Shown here: positions 63,645 to 64,000 of the stretch, piece by piece
How the letters are laid out: each line of letters opens with the position of its first letter
How positions within the stretch are numbered: position 1 is the first letter of the stretch
Source of the DNA: Paenibacillus luteus
GTDB taxonomy: Bacteria; Bacillota; Bacilli; Paenibacillales; Paenibacillaceae
DNA: 64,000 nucleotides
Reading direction: 5' to 3'
Assembly (NCBI RefSeq): GCF_006542765.1
Contig: NZ_SKCD01000022.1
Span: 186,001-250,000 of the forward strand
Position numbers and translations under genes: made by a program
The notes under the pieces: model-generated
What the model was told of the DNA's origin: nothing
What the model saw: only the letters and a program-made list of their open reading frames with translations
Databases searched by the model: none

Positions 63645-63668
63645 TCATAAATATATAGTTGATTTTAC

Positions 63669-64000
63669 CTAGATTGGAGAATGAAACGAATACGTACCCG
63701 AACCCACTCGTACGAATAAATGTCCGTTGTTTTCCCCAATAACCTCAATATCCGAAATGGATTTAATTAATCTATCGTTCTCTTTGATGTTACAAGCATC
63801 TATGGTAGAGACAGCAACAACAACGGATGCCGATACTGGAACCGTCAAATGTAAAGCCAACGTTCCATTTACTTCTTTTTTCCATAAAACATCCAGCTTT
63901 CCTTGCGGCAATACTTGCCAGGCTTTAACCCAGTCTACCCCTTCCGCCAAATAAGGTTTGATAAGGAGTGCATGCTCTTTAGTCCCATCATAATCAATTG
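63669..64000 (-). CDS. C-terminal part of a large enzyme, possibly alpha-L-rhamnosidase (partial)
   Basis: The frame is open to the right edge of the window, so only the last 110 residues are seen. The sequence HALLIKPYLAEGVDWVKAW, then GKLDVLWKKEVNGTLALHLTVPVSASVVVAVS resembles the C-terminal beta-sandwich of GH78 rhamnosidases, where a G-x-I-x-V-x-W strand is followed by a V-x-x-P-V strand and V-x-V-P ending. Catalytic residues are outside the window. It ends in front of a strong palindromic terminator. Confidence 0.5.
   Translation of the reverse strand, partial: IDYDGTKEHALLIKPYLAEGVDWVKAWQVLPQGKLDVLWKKEVNGTLALHLTVPVSASVVVAVSTIDACNIKENDRLIKSISDIEVIGENNGHLFVRVGSGTYSFHSPI

Larger units (their letters stand above)
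63326..63668. other. Intergenic region upstream of the AraC regulator
   Basis: About 340 bases. It contains the promoter region of the regulator (a -10-like TATAAT on the minus strand near 63490 with a poor -35), a cre-like site at 63342-63356 and, at its right end, the 42-base palindrome. No gene is evident. Confidence 0.45.

Noticed and set aside
1-64000. CRISPR arrays, insertion sequences, phage genes, tRNA or rRNA genes
   Set aside because: I looked for spaced direct repeats, transposase or integrase motifs, and tRNA-like cloverleaf patterns and saw none.

Overview
The window looks like chromosomal DNA of a Paenibacillus-type member of the Bacillales. The grounds are: strong purine-rich ribosome binding sites with frequent TTG and GTG starts, YesM/YesN-type two-component systems, CUT1 sugar ABC transporters encoded without their ATPase, lipoprotein solute-binding proteins, remnants of an S-layer-homology protein, and a DUF5696/Yip1/NHL gene set that I associate with Paenibacillus (from memory, not from a search). 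Nearly all genes are on the minus strand. The first 5.4 kb reads visibly more GC-rich than the right half.

Layout. (1) 1-5.4 kb: a GH127 beta-L-arabinofuranosidase gene followed by its own YesM/YesN pair. (2) 5.5-6.6 kb: decayed DNA with an AraC-type pseudogene. (3) 6.7-22.6 kb: a run of ten tightly packed minus-strand genes read as one long operon. In transcription order it encodes a lipoprotein solute-binding protein, a 975-residue solute-binding protein with carbohydrate-binding-like modules, a permease pair, a membrane-anchored NHL-repeat protein, a Yip1-family membrane protein, a DUF5696 protein, a second permease pair and a secreted GH30-Ig-GH43 enzyme. It is followed (22.9-26.9 kb) by a LacI regulator and a GH35 beta-galactosidase. 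Two strong promoters, one for the ten-gene run and one for GH35, carry the same palindromic operator (ATGAAA-N4-TTTCAT), which ties both to the LacI regulator lying between them. (4) 27-39 kb: a patchwork of housekeeping and small genes (DinB, GNAT, phosphoesterase, heme O synthase, YitT, HEAT-like protein, alpha/beta hydrolase, OmpR-type two-component system) with several broken genes (phosphatase fragment, sialate O-acetylesterase, SLH protein). (5) 39.2-41.1 kb: a secreted GH43 with two F5/8C (CBM32-like) domains, the only intact plus-strand gene. (6) 41.3-52.1 kb: YesM-YesN-SBP, then SBP-permease-permease-GH78. (7) 52.4-63.3 kb: a membrane-bound AraC regulator, then permease-permease-SBP, an unassigned six-hairpin glycosidase-like protein and GH95. 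(8) The right edge holds the 3' end of another gene, possibly a rhamnosidase.

How it fits together (inference): secreted enzymes (GH30-GH43, GH43-CBM32) cut a plant polymer, four CUT1 permease pairs with five binding proteins import oligosaccharides, and cytoplasmic GH127, GH35, GH78, GH95 and the unassigned enzyme remove arabinose, galactose, rhamnose and fucose-type residues. That set of linkages suits type II arabinogalactan (arabinogalactan-protein) or pectin side chains. No ABC ATPase is encoded, so a shared MsmX-type ATPase from elsewhere must power all transporters. The least explained unit is the NHL-Yip1-DUF5696 module with the CBM-bearing binding protein; the second is an extra binding protein encoded directly behind a YesM/YesN pair, which resembles a three-component sugar-sensing system.
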